A stretch of 51,055 nucleotides of DNA. Source: Desulfurococcaceae archaeon. Its GTDB lineage: Archaea; Thermoproteota; Thermoprotei_A; Sulfolobales; Desulfurococcaceae. The position numbers were made by a program, and so were the translations under genes. Shown piece by piece: positions 16,892 through 25,010 of the stretch. The notes under the pieces were generated by a model. That model saw only the letters and a program-made list of their open reading frames with translations. It searched no databases and had not been told where the DNA came from. The stretch lies in assembly GCA_020833245.1 (NCBI GenBank), contig JAJHQQ010000002.1:1-51055 (forward strand). The letters are read 5' to 3'. How positions within the stretch are numbered: position 1 is the stretch's first letter; the number at the start of each line of letters is the position of its first letter.

Positions 16892-17626
16892 CTAGTATGG
16901 CTTTTTATGAGTTTCTTCGAACGCCTTTATAGCGTTAATTGCCATTTCTCTAATAACGCTGTAGGGTTCTTTCGCCTTAACTATAGCCGATGCTACTAGG
17001 ATGCCCACTGTTCCTAACTTTATAGCTACGTATACGTCTTCGCCAGTACTAATCCCAGCCCCCGTGAGGACTTTAACACGTTGATTTACTCTAGTTATGA
17101 GTGAGACGCTTCTCGTTATAACCTCCGGCTTAGCCTTACTCACACTAATACCTGTACCTATGAGCTCAGGGGGCTCAACAGCTATCATGTCTGGCTCTAA
17201 GACAGCCACAGAGGCTCCTATTTCAGGCTCATCAGCACAGACCAGTACTTCGAGTCCTAGTGTACGAGCCTTTCTGATTAAGTAGAAGATCTCGCTTAGT
17301 TTAAGCTTGTGCTCGCTGTGATTTAAAATAACCCCGTTAACTCCGAGATCTTTGAGGCCTTCTAGGGGAATATAGCCCGTTACAGCGCCGGGCTCAAAGG
17401 GATCAGCGTGCTGAGCAAAAACCTTGACCTCTCTACCCTCAACTTCTCGAAGAACTCTGTAGAGCTCAGTGAACGGGGGTGCTAAAATGACCTCGATGTC
17501 CCTGAGCTCTTCTTTAACCTTAATGGCAGCCCGGGTAATACTCAGAGCGTAGGCGCCAAAGCTGTGAGGATAATATGCTTTAAAGTTAATAGCTAATATG
17601 GGTTTAAGAGCCTCCAGAAAAAACAC
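16892..17626 (-). CDS. tpiA: Triosephosphate isomerase
   Basis: A 244-residue archaeal-type TIM, shorter than bacterial enzymes by the deletion of surface helices. It interconverts glyceraldehyde-3-phosphate and DHAP. Catalytic residues are visible: Asn/Lys in AINFKAY (12-18), the electrophile His in ILNHSEHK near 100-107, and the base Glu in AVEPPELIGTG near 148-158. The phosphate loop GAGISTGED follows. Start GTG 17626; the conserved core begins about ten residues in. It is 41 nt downstream of FBP aldolase/phosphatase, which uses the product pair, so the two form a gluconeogenic operon. Confidence 0.95.
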   Translation of the reverse strand: MFFLEALKPILAINFKAYYPHSFGAYALSITRAAIKVKEELRDIEVILAPPFTELYRVLREVEGREVKVFAQHADPFEPGAVTGYIPLEGLKDLGVNGVILNHSEHKLKLSEIFYLIRKARTLGLEVLVCADEPEIGASVAVLEPDMIAVEPPELIGTGISVSKAKPEVITRSVSLITRVNQRVKVLTGAGISTGEDVYVAIKLGTVGILVASAIVKAKEPYSVIREMAINAIKAFEETHKKPY

Positions 17627-17667
17627 CTCGACTCATATTTTTACTTTCAGATTACGTAGCCTCCACT

Positions 17668-18780
17668 CTACTTTCGAGCTTCTTGCTTCACGAATCTCTC
17701 CTTTAGCCTCTCTAACACGTCGGGTAGCGTCGTGTACTCCATTTCCTCTGGTCCAAGTCTGTGCGGCATGAAGGGGCCGTGTCTTCTAATGTAATCAGCT
17801 ATGATCTGAGCTTGCCTTCTCGCCTCATCAAACGCCACGTCGTCAAACAGGTCTACGGGACCTATGAGTTTTCCTCGACTAATATTCCAACCGAGAGCTA
17901 TTAGTCTGGGCGGTCCGTCGAATCTAGTGACTTTAGCGTATCTCATTGGAACAGGCATTAGTGGGCCGTAGTGACTACCCCTCATCCAGCCAGCTACTAA
18001 GTGTGGAAAGGCAAAAGCCTCGAGAACTTCACCTACTGCTGGTAGACCGTGCTGAGCTCTCACTATGGCGACCGGGTCGTCTTTACCAACATATCTACCG
18101 GCAATTAAGCTTAGTCTCTCAACGCTCACTACGGCTGCTAGTAAGTTATCGCTCTTCCTGTACACTCTCCTGACAATATACCTCCCAGTTGTCCCGATGA
18201 GCGCGAGTATGTCGTACATTTCCTCCGGAGCCTTCAATAGGACACTCGACGACTCTACTACATCGTAGACCTCGAATACGAATCCACTGTGCATTTTCGG
18301 GTCGATTACGAGGCCCGCTGTGTTAAATGGATCTGCGAAGACCCTGAATAGCGGTAAATTAAACGCGCCAGGCTCTGTTTTATCAGCGTGAAATGTTATC
18401 ACAGGCTCTGATGTCCTCTCCTCCATTTCGAGCTCTGCAACGCCCGGTCCTAGTCCTCTCACATTACCGGAAAAAGCCTCGGAGAGTAGGTCTTGTCCAG
18501 CAGCGTAGAGCTTAAGTTCACGTGCTACTTTAGCCGCTGCCTGAAATGCCTCCCAGGCTAATCCGTGTATATCGGGGTGATCTGGGCCCTTAGTGTGAGT
18601 CATTATTAGCTGTAAGTCGTCACCAACATGAGTCACGTAGAAGTCTATTATAATCCCCTTCTGCTTAGCCTCGGCGAGAATTTTAGTAGCCGCCGCGAGC
18701 TGATCTGGGTGTACAACGTGGTGCCCCGCTATACTACCCACATCTGCCTTTATAACTGAGAGCGTTACCCTCTCAGCCAT
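17668..18780 (-). CDS. fbp: Fructose-1,6-bisphosphate aldolase/phosphatase
   Basis: The 370-residue bifunctional archaeal enzyme that condenses triose phosphates and then dephosphorylates FBP, making gluconeogenesis unidirectional. Family landmarks: the N-terminal VTLSVIKADVGSIAGHHVVHP, acidic Mg sites (FYVTHVGDDLQLIMTH near 47-62; ITFHADKTEPGAFN near 128-141), the catalytic GSHYGPLMPVPMRYAKVTRFDGPP region in two overlapping motifs, and the C-terminal RRHGPFMPHRLGPEEMEYTTLP. It is followed by tpiA, which supplies the equilibrium of its two substrates. TATA-like sequences lie in the 100-bp gap to ABCE1. Confidence 0.95.
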   Translation of the reverse strand: MAERVTLSVIKADVGSIAGHHVVHPDQLAAATKILAEAKQKGIIIDFYVTHVGDDLQLIMTHTKGPDHPDIHGLAWEAFQAAAKVARELKLYAAGQDLLSEAFSGNVRGLGPGVAELEMEERTSEPVITFHADKTEPGAFNLPLFRVFADPFNTAGLVIDPKMHSGFVFEVYDVVESSSVLLKAPEEMYDILALIGTTGRYIVRRVYRKSDNLLAAVVSVERLSLIAGRYVGKDDPVAIVRAQHGLPAVGEVLEAFAFPHLVAGWMRGSHYGPLMPVPMRYAKVTRFDGPPRLIALGWNISRGKLIGPVDLFDDVAFDEARRQAQIIADYIRRHGPFMPHRLGPEEMEYTTLPDVLERLKERFVKQEARK

Positions 18781-18877
18781 AGTCTCCCCACTTTTAAATA
18801 ATTGATTAAGGGTTTATAAAGTATTTTTAGTAAGCCTACTACGAAACCTTCACACAGATATTTAAAAGAGGTCTCTC

Positions 18878-20686
18878 CTAGTCTACAGTGTAGTAAAGTC
18901 CCCTTTGCCTCTGTTCTCTGTCTAAAACAGACCCCGGTTTATTAATACGCGGCCTACCAGACTCAGGGTCTCTGCGAACAGTCACGTCGAGACTTTTAAG
19001 TAGCAGGTTAAACCCCTCTCGTGGATCAAGCGGCTGAGACGCTCTTCCCTCAACTGCGGGCTCTCCCCAGAAAACCATTATCTTATCGCCGACAAAAGCC
19101 TGTAGCATTAAATCGTGCTCGACAACTATAGCTGTTTTACGCCTTTCCTCGACAATTCTCCTAATAACTCTAGCTACCGTGATTCTCTCCTCGACATCTA
19201 AGTATGCTGATGGCTCATCTAAAATGTATACATCTGCCTCTTGAGCAAGTGTTACTGCTACAGCTACTTTCTGCAGTTCACCCCCACTGAGATCACTTAT
19301 TTTCCTATCCAGCATTCTATTAATTCTCATTCTCTTCACTAGCTCGACATAGAGCCACGAAGAGGGGTCTACAGCGAGTTGAGAGGCCTTCTTTAAATTA
19401 CCTAGAACAGTCTCTTCGCTCATTATAGCTGGTGAGACCTCTTGAGGTTTAATCGCGACTTTCTCGGGTTTAATTAAAACATCTCCAGACGAGGGATTTA
19501 GCTCACCGCTGAGTAGTTTAATAAAAGTGGTTTTGCCAATACCATTAGGGCCGAGGATCCCTATAACTTCACCGCTATAAGCTCTACCAGCTGGGACTAT
19601 TAGCCGGAATTTCGAGGATGGATAAGTGTACCCCATGTTACTCCACTCTAGAACAGGGTATTCTTGCTTGGCAGTACTCTCCTCTCTAGTAGAGATCTTG
19701 AATTTCACCTCCTCTTCACGAATAAGCATATTTTCAGCCGGTAAGTAACCCTTAAGATAGTAGTTTATGCCAGCTCTTGTAGAGTAGGGCTTCGAGGACA
19801 CTCCGTATACGCCGGGTTCACCGTACATTACTACAACGTAATCTGATATGTAGTCCAGGATCATTAGATCGTGTTCAACAACAACCACGTAATTTTCAGC
19901 AGGTTTAGCAAACTCTGTAATAACCCTGGCTACTCTGAGCCTCTCTCGTATATCAAGATAGCTACAGGGCTCATCAAAGAAGTATGCATTAGTGTTCTTC
20001 GATAACACAGCAGCTACTAGGAGCTTCTGTAGCTCGCCACCGCTTAGTTCACTAATGGACCTATCTAGGATTCTCTCCATGCCCAGCGCCTTTACGAGAT
20101 CACTGTAAACCCCCCTCTCGTCTGCTCTCCTAAGCAGGTCTCTTACTGTTCCCTTTAAGACTCTGCGCGCAGGCTCAATGTACTGTGGCTTCACGGCTGC
20201 TTTAATCTCGTTACTCGCCAGCTTAGAGAGGTATGTTTGAAGCTCTGTTCCCCTAAATGTCCTTATAACCTCGTCCCACTCAGGAGGGTTATTGTACCTC
20301 CCGAGATTAGGCTTGATTTGACCAGATAGTATCTTGATACTGGTAGATTTCCCGGATCCGTTTCGGCCTATAACCCCCAGCACACTGCCTATTTTAGGTG
20401 TTATTAAATTGTAGAGTTTAAACGTGTTTTCCCCGTATCTATGTACTAGGACTTTCTCTAGCTCGTCTGGCAAGTTGACTATTGATATTGCATTAAATGG
20501 GCACTTCTTAACGCAAATTCCACACCCTACACAGACATCTTCAAATATAACTGCTCTACTCCTGTCCTCAGCGAGGTCTACAGCTTTCTTCTTCTTACTC
20601 TTGTTAATTGGGCAGAGCCTTATGCACTCCAAGTTGCACTTACTTGGCTTACAGTAATCCCTGTCTACAACAGCTATTCTAACCAT
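18878..20686 (-). CDS. abce1: ABCE1/Rli1 ribosome-recycling ATPase
   Basis: A 602-residue twin-ATPase that splits ribosomes after termination together with aRF1/Pelota. An N-terminal pair of 4Fe-4S sites is visible (CNLECIRLCP; CVGCGICVKKCPFNA), then nucleotide-binding domain 1 (Walker A GRNGSGKS, signature LSGGELQ, Walker B AYFFDEP), a hinge, domain 2 (Walker A GPNGIGKT, signature LSGGELQ, Walker B VYILDEP) and the hinge-2 C-terminus. All key residues are intact. It is monocistronic, with start ATG at 20686 and a 147-bp upstream region that also encodes a box C/D sRNA on the opposite strand. Confidence 0.97.
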   Translation of the reverse strand: MVRIAVVDRDYCKPSKCNLECIRLCPINKSKKKKAVDLAEDRSRAVIFEDVCVGCGICVKKCPFNAISIVNLPDELEKVLVHRYGENTFKLYNLITPKIGSVLGVIGRNGSGKSTSIKILSGQIKPNLGRYNNPPEWDEVIRTFRGTELQTYLSKLASNEIKAAVKPQYIEPARRVLKGTVRDLLRRADERGVYSDLVKALGMERILDRSISELSGGELQKLLVAAVLSKNTNAYFFDEPCSYLDIRERLRVARVITEFAKPAENYVVVVEHDLMILDYISDYVVVMYGEPGVYGVSSKPYSTRAGINYYLKGYLPAENMLIREEEVKFKISTREESTAKQEYPVLEWSNMGYTYPSSKFRLIVPAGRAYSGEVIGILGPNGIGKTTFIKLLSGELNPSSGDVLIKPEKVAIKPQEVSPAIMSEETVLGNLKKASQLAVDPSSWLYVELVKRMRINRMLDRKISDLSGGELQKVAVAVTLAQEADVYILDEPSAYLDVEERITVARVIRRIVEERRKTAIVVEHDLMLQAFVGDKIMVFWGEPAVEGRASQPLDPREGFNLLLKSLDVTVRRDPESGRPRINKPGSVLDREQRQRGLYYTVD

Positions 20687-20775
20687 GAACGCTTCCCAAA
20701 TACCAGCTACTAGTGCACACTAATAAGGTCTTCACTACAAAACTACTTAATAGGACAGAGTCGAGTATAAAGAGT

Positions 20776-20835
20776 AGTGAATGATGTTTGGCGACGGCAC
20801 TGAGTAGTGACGAGTATCTTCTCTCATCTGACTTT
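20776..20835 (+). ncRNA. Box C/D guide sRNA (candidate)
   Basis: All four boxes are present in order: C ATGATGT (20781-20787, one off RUGAUGA), 12-nt guide, D' CTGA (20800-20803), 3-nt spacer, C' GTGACGA (20807-20813), 14-nt guide, D CTGA (20828-20831). The 12-nt C-D' and 3-nt D'-C' distances are those of archaeal dual-guide sRNAs that direct 2'-O-methylation. The D' guide core is GGCGACGGCA and the D guide core is CTTCTCTCAT. The targets were not identified. It lies between divergent ABCE1 and, tail to tail, the TFS-like gene, whose stop codon abuts the D box. Confidence 0.65.
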
Positions 20836-21115
20836 AATCAGACTCCGACTCTTCCCCCTCACTACGCTCAAACTCCTCGAGGAAAACCTCGTAGTACTCA
20901 CGCAGCATTTCACGCTCTTCTGGAGTAAGCCCAGACTCTCTAGCCTCGCTCGCAACAGCTGTTAAAACACGCTTAGAGGGCTCTACTTGGTGTCTAATAT
21001 TGTACTTTTTAGACTCATCACCCTTTACCTCGTAGCCACACTTACTACACTTCAAGTAAATACTACCATCCTTCCTCGTGGGCACCATTACTGAGCCGCA
21101 TCTCGGGCAGAACAC
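20834..21115 (-). CDS. TFS/Rpb9-type N-terminal zinc-ribbon protein
   Basis: A 93-residue protein with an N-terminal zinc ribbon (CPRCG at 3-7, CSKCGYE at 23-29) of the RNA_POL_M_15KD type found in archaeal TFS and eukaryotic RPB9/TFIIS. The second, catalytic ribbon with the D-E acidic hairpin is absent; a basic linker and a Glu/Ser-rich acidic tail replace it. It therefore cannot be a normal cleavage-stimulating TFS. A role as a polymerase-associated paralogue is an inference. Start GTG 21115. Confidence 0.7.
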   Translation of the reverse strand: MFCPRCGSVMVPTRKDGSIYLKCSKCGYEVKGDESKKYNIRHQVEPSKRVLTAVASEARESGLTPEEREMLREYYEVFLEEFERSEGEESESD

Positions 21116-21208
21116 GGCTTCGCAGACACCCCCTACAAACTACTAACATCACAATACAACATTTACGCTAAGGAGACTTATAAACACACCGAGATTTGGC
21201 CCCTGAGC

Positions 21209-21339
21209 AGCGCCCGATCTCGGCTTAGGGCGGCTGCGAGGCCTCGCGGACCTCACGGCCGCCCTAACGTGGCCGGCTTAACTTCCGGGTTCGAAATGAG
21301 ACCGGGTGTTGCCCGGCCACTATGGCCGAGTCGGGCGCC
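21209..21339 (-). rRNA. rrf: 5S ribosomal RNA
   Basis: About 130 nt on the minus strand. The termini GCGCCCGA and TCGGGCGC pair as helix I. The conserved loop B/C region CCCGGTCTCATTTCGAACCC followed by GGAAGTTAAGCC is clear. The 5S gene stands alone, away from 16S/23S, as is usual in crenarchaea. Confidence 0.93.
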
Positions 21340-21361
21340 ACTATTTTACTAGTGAATAAGG

Positions 21362-21375
21362 GGTTTTTAAGTACT
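21362..21375 (-). promoter_or_regulatory. 5S rRNA promoter
   Basis: Minus-strand GTACTTAAAAA centred about 29 nt upstream of the 5S 5' end fits a BRE/TATA. It overlaps the stop codon and last codons of the upstream membrane zinc-ribbon gene. Confidence 0.55.
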
Positions 21376-21627
21376 TGTCTCTACGCTGAAAATAGCCTTG
21401 ATTTTCATTAATCCCCCGCAGTTGGGGCACTTGCCTTTAACTAGCCCTATGAAGTCTCCTGGTTCAAAGTCTTGTTCAACTCTGTAATTGCAGTTTAAGC
21501 ACATTAGTAGCTCTCTAGTTACGTACTTTGTGCTCTCCTCTCTCTTCTTCTTCAAGTAGTAGTCGTATATGAAGTAGAGTATAACTAGGAGGAAGAGGGC
21601 GGCTGCAATTGCCTCTAGACTACTCAA
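21367..21627 (-). CDS. Membrane-anchored zinc-ribbon protein
   Basis: An 86-residue protein that I do not assign to a named family. An N-terminal hydrophobic helix (about residues 4-22, IAAALFLLVILYFIY) is followed by a basic stop-transfer KKKRE, then a cytoplasmic zinc ribbon (CLNC near 43-46 and CPNC near 68-71). TTG start at 21627. It follows the DUF1512 gene by 22 nt. DUF1512 also begins with one membrane helix, so the pair may act together at the membrane (inference). The 5S promoter is embedded in its 3' end. Confidence 0.75.
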   Translation of the reverse strand: MSSLEAIAAALFLLVILYFIYDYYLKKKREESTKYVTRELLMCLNCNYRVEQDFEPGDFIGLVKGKCPNCGGLMKIKAIFSVETST

Positions 21628-21649
21628 CTCTCTTCACCACACTACAGGG

Positions 21650-22744
21650 CTACCCTGGAATCCCCATAGTGTTTCCTATACCAGCTACTATGAGCGTAGA
21701 GCCCTCTGGAACGTTCTCTTTAATTATTCTCTCAATATTCTCAACCACGACACCTACAGAGTCGTAGATCTTCTTCCTCATCGTAGTTAGCGCCTCTCTA
21801 ATATCCATTTTCACTACTAAGGCCCTCAGGGGAATATTGTACTTAGCCGCCACTCTCTCTATAGCTATCTTCTCGGGTCCAGGATCCCCTATAGCCGCAC
21901 CCACCCCTTCAGTTACTAGACCCGACTCCTCGCCCTCAAGCTTTAACGCCGCATCTACAGTTAAGATCATGTCTACGCGGCCGCCCAGCTCTTCTACAAT
22001 TCTACTAATAACAGCACCTGGATGCCCAACGTTGCTTCCAGGGCCCTCCGCCTTCACAATTATTAGTCTCCTATTCTCGTATACGGCCTCTAACACGCTT
22101 GTGTCGTCAACGACTCTTCTCGAAGTAATGTTGCACTTCTCGGATAGTGTGTAGGCTACAAGCGGCCCTACTCCATCACCAATCGGCTTTCCGTACATAA
22201 ATGAGTCGAGAGCTTCGTGATAAGTCTTGACTACTCTGAGAATCTGTGGCATTAAGTACATTAACTGCATTAACAATATGTAGTTCTCCTCCTTCTCGCT
22301 CTGAATAGCGTAGTGTCTTAAAACGCGGTATATGAGGCCAATAGCTGCAACAATCGAGAGAGAGGACTCGGCTAGACTGCGCTCATGCTTTCCGAGACTA
22401 GGAAGGTATCTCCCAACTACTTGCTTAAAAGTGCTCTCCGTTACTCTGAGCAAGTGATCCATTCGCTTAATGATATCCGTGGGCTCTATGCTGACTGGCT
22501 CAATAATGAAAAAATCCAGTAGTCTAGAGACCAGTTCCTCAGGCGTCGACAACCCCATATTTCGCAGCATATTCTTTACTCTGTTCTTGTCTTCCTCAAG
22601 TACGCTCTTAATAACGTTTAGCTTAGACTTTATTACTAAAATCCACAGTTTAATTTGAATTCGCTGATAAAGCCCAGTAAACATTAGTAGTAGTAAAATC
22701 AGCCATACGATTTGTATTAAAAGCGAGGCATCAGCACTAAACAC
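21650..22744 (-). CDS. DUF1512 archaeal membrane protein
   Basis: A 364-residue protein of the archaeal DUF1512 family, function unknown. One N-terminal membrane helix (about 8-26, IQIVWLILLLLMFTGLY) is followed by a helical domain and a conserved C-terminal globular domain with VKAEGPGSNVGHPGAVISRI near 232-251 and the acidic/glycine-rich TEGVGAAIGDPGPEK. The family-conserved end STLIVAGIGNTMGIPG is present. It is the first gene of a pair with the zinc-ribbon protein. Confidence 0.85.
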   Translation of the reverse strand: MFSADASLLIQIVWLILLLLMFTGLYQRIQIKLWILVIKSKLNVIKSVLEEDKNRVKNMLRNMGLSTPEELVSRLLDFFIIEPVSIEPTDIIKRMDHLLRVTESTFKQVVGRYLPSLGKHERSLAESSLSIVAAIGLIYRVLRHYAIQSEKEENYILLMQLMYLMPQILRVVKTYHEALDSFMYGKPIGDGVGPLVAYTLSEKCNITSRRVVDDTSVLEAVYENRRLIIVKAEGPGSNVGHPGAVISRIVEELGGRVDMILTVDAALKLEGEESGLVTEGVGAAIGDPGPEKIAIERVAAKYNIPLRALVVKMDIREALTTMRKKIYDSVGVVVENIERIIKENVPEGSTLIVAGIGNTMGIPG

Positions 22745-22786
22745 TCAACTCACCACACACCACGAGGGAGAGTTAGTAGAGGGGAG

Positions 22787-22889
<103 letters not shown>

Positions 22890-22941
22890 ACCACTATTCT
22901 CATTGTCTACTCCTAGGGGTTTAAAAATAGACATAGCGCCT

Positions 22942-24042
22942 CTACCTGGTAATTCTAGCGGAAATTAACTCCTCGAGTAACTTAGTTGTCTCTTTACTAG
23001 AAAACAACTTTGCTCTAATACCCTCCAGCATCTTCACGAGGGCTTCAGCAGTAGCGTTCTTTAAGTCAAGTGGGTGTAATTCACCCTTAGAGTACATGTT
23101 TTCTAGCTCCTCAATGCTGTGCAAGTCTACGGGGCCACCGTACTGACTAGGCCTCTCAACGTGCAGTACAAACCCAGGTTGCTGGAAGAGAATATACTTG
23201 TTTATCTCAATTACGGGATTAAACTCTAGTACTCGAGGAGGACAGTACGCTGATAAGACCTTACTTCTAACTACCTCTGGGGAGTCGTGTACAAATATAG
23301 CTGTCTCTGGCTTGCTCTTACTCATCTTAAACTCGGAGACAACTTCGTCTACTTCTACACTGCCGTCACTAATTTGTATTATCTTCCTCTGGGAGCCCCT
23401 AATACTAGACACTATAGGAGTGTGAAGAGCCACGGGCTTCTTTAAGTTAAGCTTCTCAGCTAAGTCTCTCGCTAACATGTGGGCTCTCCTCTGATCTAAC
23501 CCGCCGAGCGCAATGTCCAAGTCTAAGTAAAATATGTCTGCAACTTGCATTAGTGGGTAAATAAGCTTAGAGAAGTCGGACTCCGCTTCGCTGACCGCTC
23601 TACCCATTATAGTCAACGCGCGTTTAACTCTCGCAAGGCTAGTGCTCTTAGCGAGCCTTACTAGTAGAGCCCAGTACTCCTTCGAGCTCACGAGCTCCTC
23701 CGCGTCAACGTATTTAACCCTGGTCTCGGGAACACCCACAGCCTCTAATACCCTCCTAGTGTACCTAGCAGCTTTTCTAATAAGGTCGAGGTCTCCTCCA
23801 AGCTTGTCATTAATATACGCGTGCCACGTCGCTTCGAGAATATAGAGCTCCACGCCGACATCTACTAGATCTCTCACTTTAAACATCCAGACAAGCCAGC
23901 CAATGTGAACTAAGCCACTCGGCTCAAAGCCAATATAACCCCTCGGCTTCTCCTTCTCCACTAGTAACTTTACGAGGTCATCTCTAGTCACCACTTCCAC
24001 AGTGTTACGCGTAATAGCCTCTACTTTCTTCTCCAGATCCAT
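22942..24042 (-). CDS. tyrS: Tyrosyl-tRNA synthetase
   Basis: A 366-residue class Ic synthetase of the archaeal/eukaryotic type, charging tRNA-Tyr. Class I motifs: GFEPSGLVHIGW (38-49, HIG at 46-48) and KMSKSKPE near residue 240. The tyrosine pocket motif PLMQVADIFYLDLDIALGG and QRRAH segment (about 167-190) support Tyr over Trp. The compact C-terminal anticodon-binding region is archaeal in length, without a bacterial S4 domain. A perfect 7-bp inverted repeat lies 23-41 nt upstream of the ATG, at the predicted start of transcription. Confidence 0.93.
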   Translation of the reverse strand: MDLEKKVEAITRNTVEVVTRDDLVKLLVEKEKPRGYIGFEPSGLVHIGWLVWMFKVRDLVDVGVELYILEATWHAYINDKLGGDLDLIRKAARYTRRVLEAVGVPETRVKYVDAEELVSSKEYWALLVRLAKSTSLARVKRALTIMGRAVSEAESDFSKLIYPLMQVADIFYLDLDIALGGLDQRRAHMLARDLAEKLNLKKPVALHTPIVSSIRGSQRKIIQISDGSVEVDEVVSEFKMSKSKPETAIFVHDSPEVVRSKVLSAYCPPRVLEFNPVIEINKYILFQQPGFVLHVERPSQYGGPVDLHSIEELENMYSKGELHPLDLKNATAEALVKMLEGIRAKLFSSKETTKLLEELISARITR

Positions 24043-24064
24043 AATATGAGTATCCCTATGAACA

Positions 24065-24083
24065 CCTAGAAAATTCTTCTAGG
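24065..24083. repeat. Inverted repeat upstream of tyrS
   Basis: CCTAGAA-aattc-TTCTAGG, a perfect 7-bp inverted repeat with a 5-nt loop, between the tyrS ATG (24042) and a TATA-like GGTATATTAG (minus strand, 24094-24103). It should cover the transcription start and could be an operator or a leader hairpin. Confidence 0.5.
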
Positions 24084-24263
24084 AAACTAATAACTAATAT
24101 ACCTTGCTGTTCCTAAATGCTCATTTCAATGGTTTATTTCTGCTCATTGCACCTAGCGGCTTCTAGTTGCAGACACGTACTGAGGAGTTTATAAGCTTTA
24201 GGGAGGACGCAGAGATCAATAAAAACACCATAAACAGCCATGAAAACTAAATCGGCTTCCTCA

Positions 24264-24950
24264 CTATGGGTAAGTGAACACTTCTCCGGGCTTTAACACT
24301 ACAACTCTGGTCTTCACTTTCTCCTCGACCAGCTTCTTAAACAGTACTGGGTCTGCCTGAATAACGGGAAACGTGTTGTAGTGCATGGGTATAACTATTT
24401 TAGGCTTAATGAGCTCCACGGCTTTTACAGCCTCGCGTACGCTCATTGTGAAGTGACCGCCTATAGGGAGCATTACGATCTCTGGAGAGTAGATCTCTCC
24501 GATTAACTCCATTTCGCAGAATAGGCCCGTGTCCCCTGCGTGGTAAAAGCTCATATCAAGCCCCTTCACGTAGAATCCCACAGGAACGCCTCGACTACTA
24601 CTGTGAGTAGCCGGTGTGAGGACTACTTCTAAATCTGGAATTCTCAGGAGACCTCCTATGTTTCCTCCAATACTCTTCACCCCCTCTTGAGACGCGTACT
24701 CCGCAATCTCGTAGACACTTACTACTGTCGCCCCGGTCATTTTAGCTAGTTTTACCGCGTCGCCTATGTGGTCGCCGTGGTCGTGTGTGACTAGAATGTA
24801 ATCGACTTTTCTCCCCTCATAATCTCTTAGTTTAACCGGGCTGAGAGGGTTCTCAACCCAGGGGTCTACGAGTAGTGTTTTAACAGATCTGTCTAGGCCT
24901 GTGATAGTTACCTCGAAGAAGCTGTGTCCTAAATATTTAATTACACCCAC
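24264..24950 (-). CDS. UPF0173 metallo-beta-lactamase-fold hydrolase
   Basis: A 228-residue metal-dependent hydrolase of the UPF0173 group. The metal motif THDHGDHIG is at 55-63 (HxHxDH). Further ligands are in TPATHSS near 112-118, HAGDTGLF near 136-143, and PMHYNTFPVI near the C-terminus, all typical. The substrate is unknown for the family. It is divergently transcribed from methionine aminopeptidase across 60 bp. Confidence 0.9.
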   Translation of the reverse strand: MGVIKYLGHSFFEVTITGLDRSVKTLLVDPWVENPLSPVKLRDYEGRKVDYILVTHDHGDHIGDAVKLAKMTGATVVSVYEIAEYASQEGVKSIGGNIGGLLRIPDLEVVLTPATHSSSRGVPVGFYVKGLDMSFYHAGDTGLFCEMELIGEIYSPEIVMLPIGGHFTMSVREAVKAVELIKPKIVIPMHYNTFPVIQADPVLFKKLVEEKVKTRVVVLKPGEVFTYP

Positions 24951-25010
24951 TATTCTTCACCACTTACATGGATAGTTGAGTGGGGTTATTTAGTCGTACC
25001 CGGTGATCAC

